A stretch of DNA of 44,321 nucleotides from an uncultured Oleispira sp. (GTDB taxonomy: Bacteria; Pseudomonadota; Gammaproteobacteria; Pseudomonadales; Oceanobacteraceae). Both the position numbers and the translations under genes were made by a program. Shown here in pieces: positions 43,517-44,321 of the stretch. The notes under the pieces were generated by a model, which saw only the letters and a list, made by a program, of their open reading frames with translations, searched no databases and was not told the DNA's origin. How positions within the stretch are numbered: the first letter of the stretch is position 1; each line of letters opens with the position of its first letter. The stretch covers positions 1 to 44,321 of the forward strand of contig CAJVZR010000033.1 in NCBI GenBank assembly GCA_913019965.1, written 5' to 3'.

Positions 43517-44299
43517 ATGGCTGAGCTGCAATTAGATCCTCATGCGCCATCCTTTCAGCAAGAAATGAAAGCACTTGCTGAAGACTTGTTGCAAAAGATC
43601 GACGGTGGAGATCTTGGGAAAGTTGTTGGCGTAGTCAACAACATCAACGAAGTGCGCGATAGAACGCTATATGACGAAATCGGTAAGTTAACTCGTGGAC
43701 TTCATAATGCGATTAAAGACATAAAATCCGGTGATGAGTTAAGTGAAGACTCGGGAATTGATCAGGCCTCAGATAAGCTGGCTTACGTTATTGAAATGAC
43801 CGACAAGGCCGCAAATCGTACCATGGATTTGGCTGAAGAGGGCATGCCTCTCAACTTGGAAAACTTAGAAGGTGCGATCAAATTACAAGAGCAATGGCAA
43901 AAGTTTTTACGTAAAGAGCTTAAGCCAAATGAATTTCGTGAATTAACTAAGCAAATTGATGCTTATTTATCACAGACTCAGATTAATTCGAAAAAAATAT
44001 CCTCGCAGTTATCCGATATTTTAATGGCTCAAGATTTTCAAGACTTAACTGGGCAGGTTATTCAGCGGGTGACGAAATTAGTTGCAGAAGTTGAAACACG
44101 TTTAGTTGATTTAATTGCTATGGCAGGTGAGGTTGATCGTATAACGGGTATATCCCACGGTGAATCTGATCAAACTGAAACCCCACAAGAAAAGGATAAG
44201 AAAATCATTGCTGAAGGGCCGCAAATTGATACCAGCTTAGATGGTGTTGTTGGCGGTCAAGATGATGTTGATGATTTATTATCCAGTCTTGGTTTTTAA
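43517..44299 (+). CDS. cheZ: CheY-P phosphatase CheZ
   Basis: CheZ dephosphorylates CheY-P. 260 aa: long helical hairpin with the active-site segment SSQLSDILMAQDFQDLTGQVIQRV (catalytic Gln in DFQDLTGQ), a flexible linker, and a C-terminal CheY-binding peptide DDVDDLLSSLGF. N-terminal FQQEMKALAEDLLQKIDGGDLGKVVGVVNNINEVRDRTLYDEIGKLTRGLH is standard, split over residues 12-65. SD AAGGA 8 bases before ATG 43517. It sits 15 bases after cheY and 11 bases before the cheA start. Confidence 0.96.
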   Translation: MAELQLDPHAPSFQQEMKALAEDLLQKIDGGDLGKVVGVVNNINEVRDRTLYDEIGKLTRGLHNAIKDIKSGDELSEDSGIDQASDKLAYVIEMTDKAANRTMDLAEEGMPLNLENLEGAIKLQEQWQKFLRKELKPNEFRELTKQIDAYLSQTQINSKKISSQLSDILMAQDFQDLTGQVIQRVTKLVAEVETRLVDLIAMAGEVDRITGISHGESDQTETPQEKDKKIIAEGPQIDTSLDGVVGGQDDVDDLLSSLGF

Positions 44300-44310
44300 G
44301 GAGCTAATGG

Positions 44311-44321
44311 ATGAGTTTCGA
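44311..44321 (+). CDS. cheA: Start of the flagellar CheA (cut by window edge)
   Basis: Only ATGAGTTTCGA is present, reading MSF and then D or E, as at the start of gammaproteobacterial CheA. AAGGAG (44298-44303) is 7 bases upstream, and cheA follows cheYZ in this locus type. The call rests on position and four codons. An out-of-frame ATG at 44307 is a less likely start. Confidence 0.6.

Overview
The window is one continuous polar-flagellum and chemotaxis locus from a gammaproteobacterium. Gene order (fliC-flaG-fliD-fliS-fleQ-fleSR-fliEFGHIJ ... fliKLMNOPQR-flhBAFG-fliA-cheYZ-cheA), the FleQ/FleS/FleR plus sigma-54 plus FliA cascade, and the FlhF/FlhG pair match the polar-flagellum system of Pseudomonas, Vibrio, Shewanella and marine Oceanospirillales-type bacteria. 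Moderate GC and protein wording suggest a marine Oceanospirillales-like organism. That placement is inference; no search was run.

Layout. (1) 1-4910: 3' end of flagellin fliC, flaG, and a very large fliD (1319 aa). (2) 4928-7006, minus strand: a TPR-methyltransferase with its own good sigma-54 promoter. (3) 7247-12551: fliS, then the regulators fleQ, fleS and fleR. A ~230-bp inverted-repeat element around 13 copies of ACTTTT lies between fleQ and fleS. (4) 12689-18845: fliEFGHIJ behind a sigma-54 promoter. (5) 19078-28024: a second, complete chemotaxis operon (STAS, cheY, cheA, cheW, four-PAS MCP, cheR, cheD, cheB) with the gene order of the Pseudomonas Che2/F7 type. (6) 28105-30500: an HsbA-HsbR-HptB partner-switching module. 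(7) 30568-42898: fliK, fliLMNOPQR, flhB, flhA, flhF, flhG and fliA. (8) 43115-44321: cheY, cheZ and the first bases of the flagellar cheA.

How it works together. FleQ (class I) with sigma-54 should switch on fleSR, the fliE operon, fliK, fliL and probably flhA. FleR with sigma-54 drives later genes, and FliA (sigma-28) drives late genes such as fliD. I see five good -24/-12 elements (9813-9828, 12583-12598, 30522-30537, 32086-32101, and 7045-7060 on the minus strand), one weak one before flhA, an exact-consensus sigma-28 promoter before fliD and a weaker one before fliS. The Hsb module is known in Pseudomonas to feed phosphorelay input to the FlgM/FliA checkpoint, so its place beside fliK fits a sessile/motile switch.

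Most unusual points: the sigma-54-driven antisense TPR-methyltransferase (candidate flagellin or filament modifier); a sigma-28 promoter inside the loop of the flaG terminator; the giant repeat-filled FliD; the microsatellite inverted-repeat element beside the fleSR promoter; a 20-bp palindrome over the fliK ribosome-binding site; and extended FliE, FliH and FliN proteins. No tRNA, rRNA, CRISPR array, transposase or phage gene was seen.
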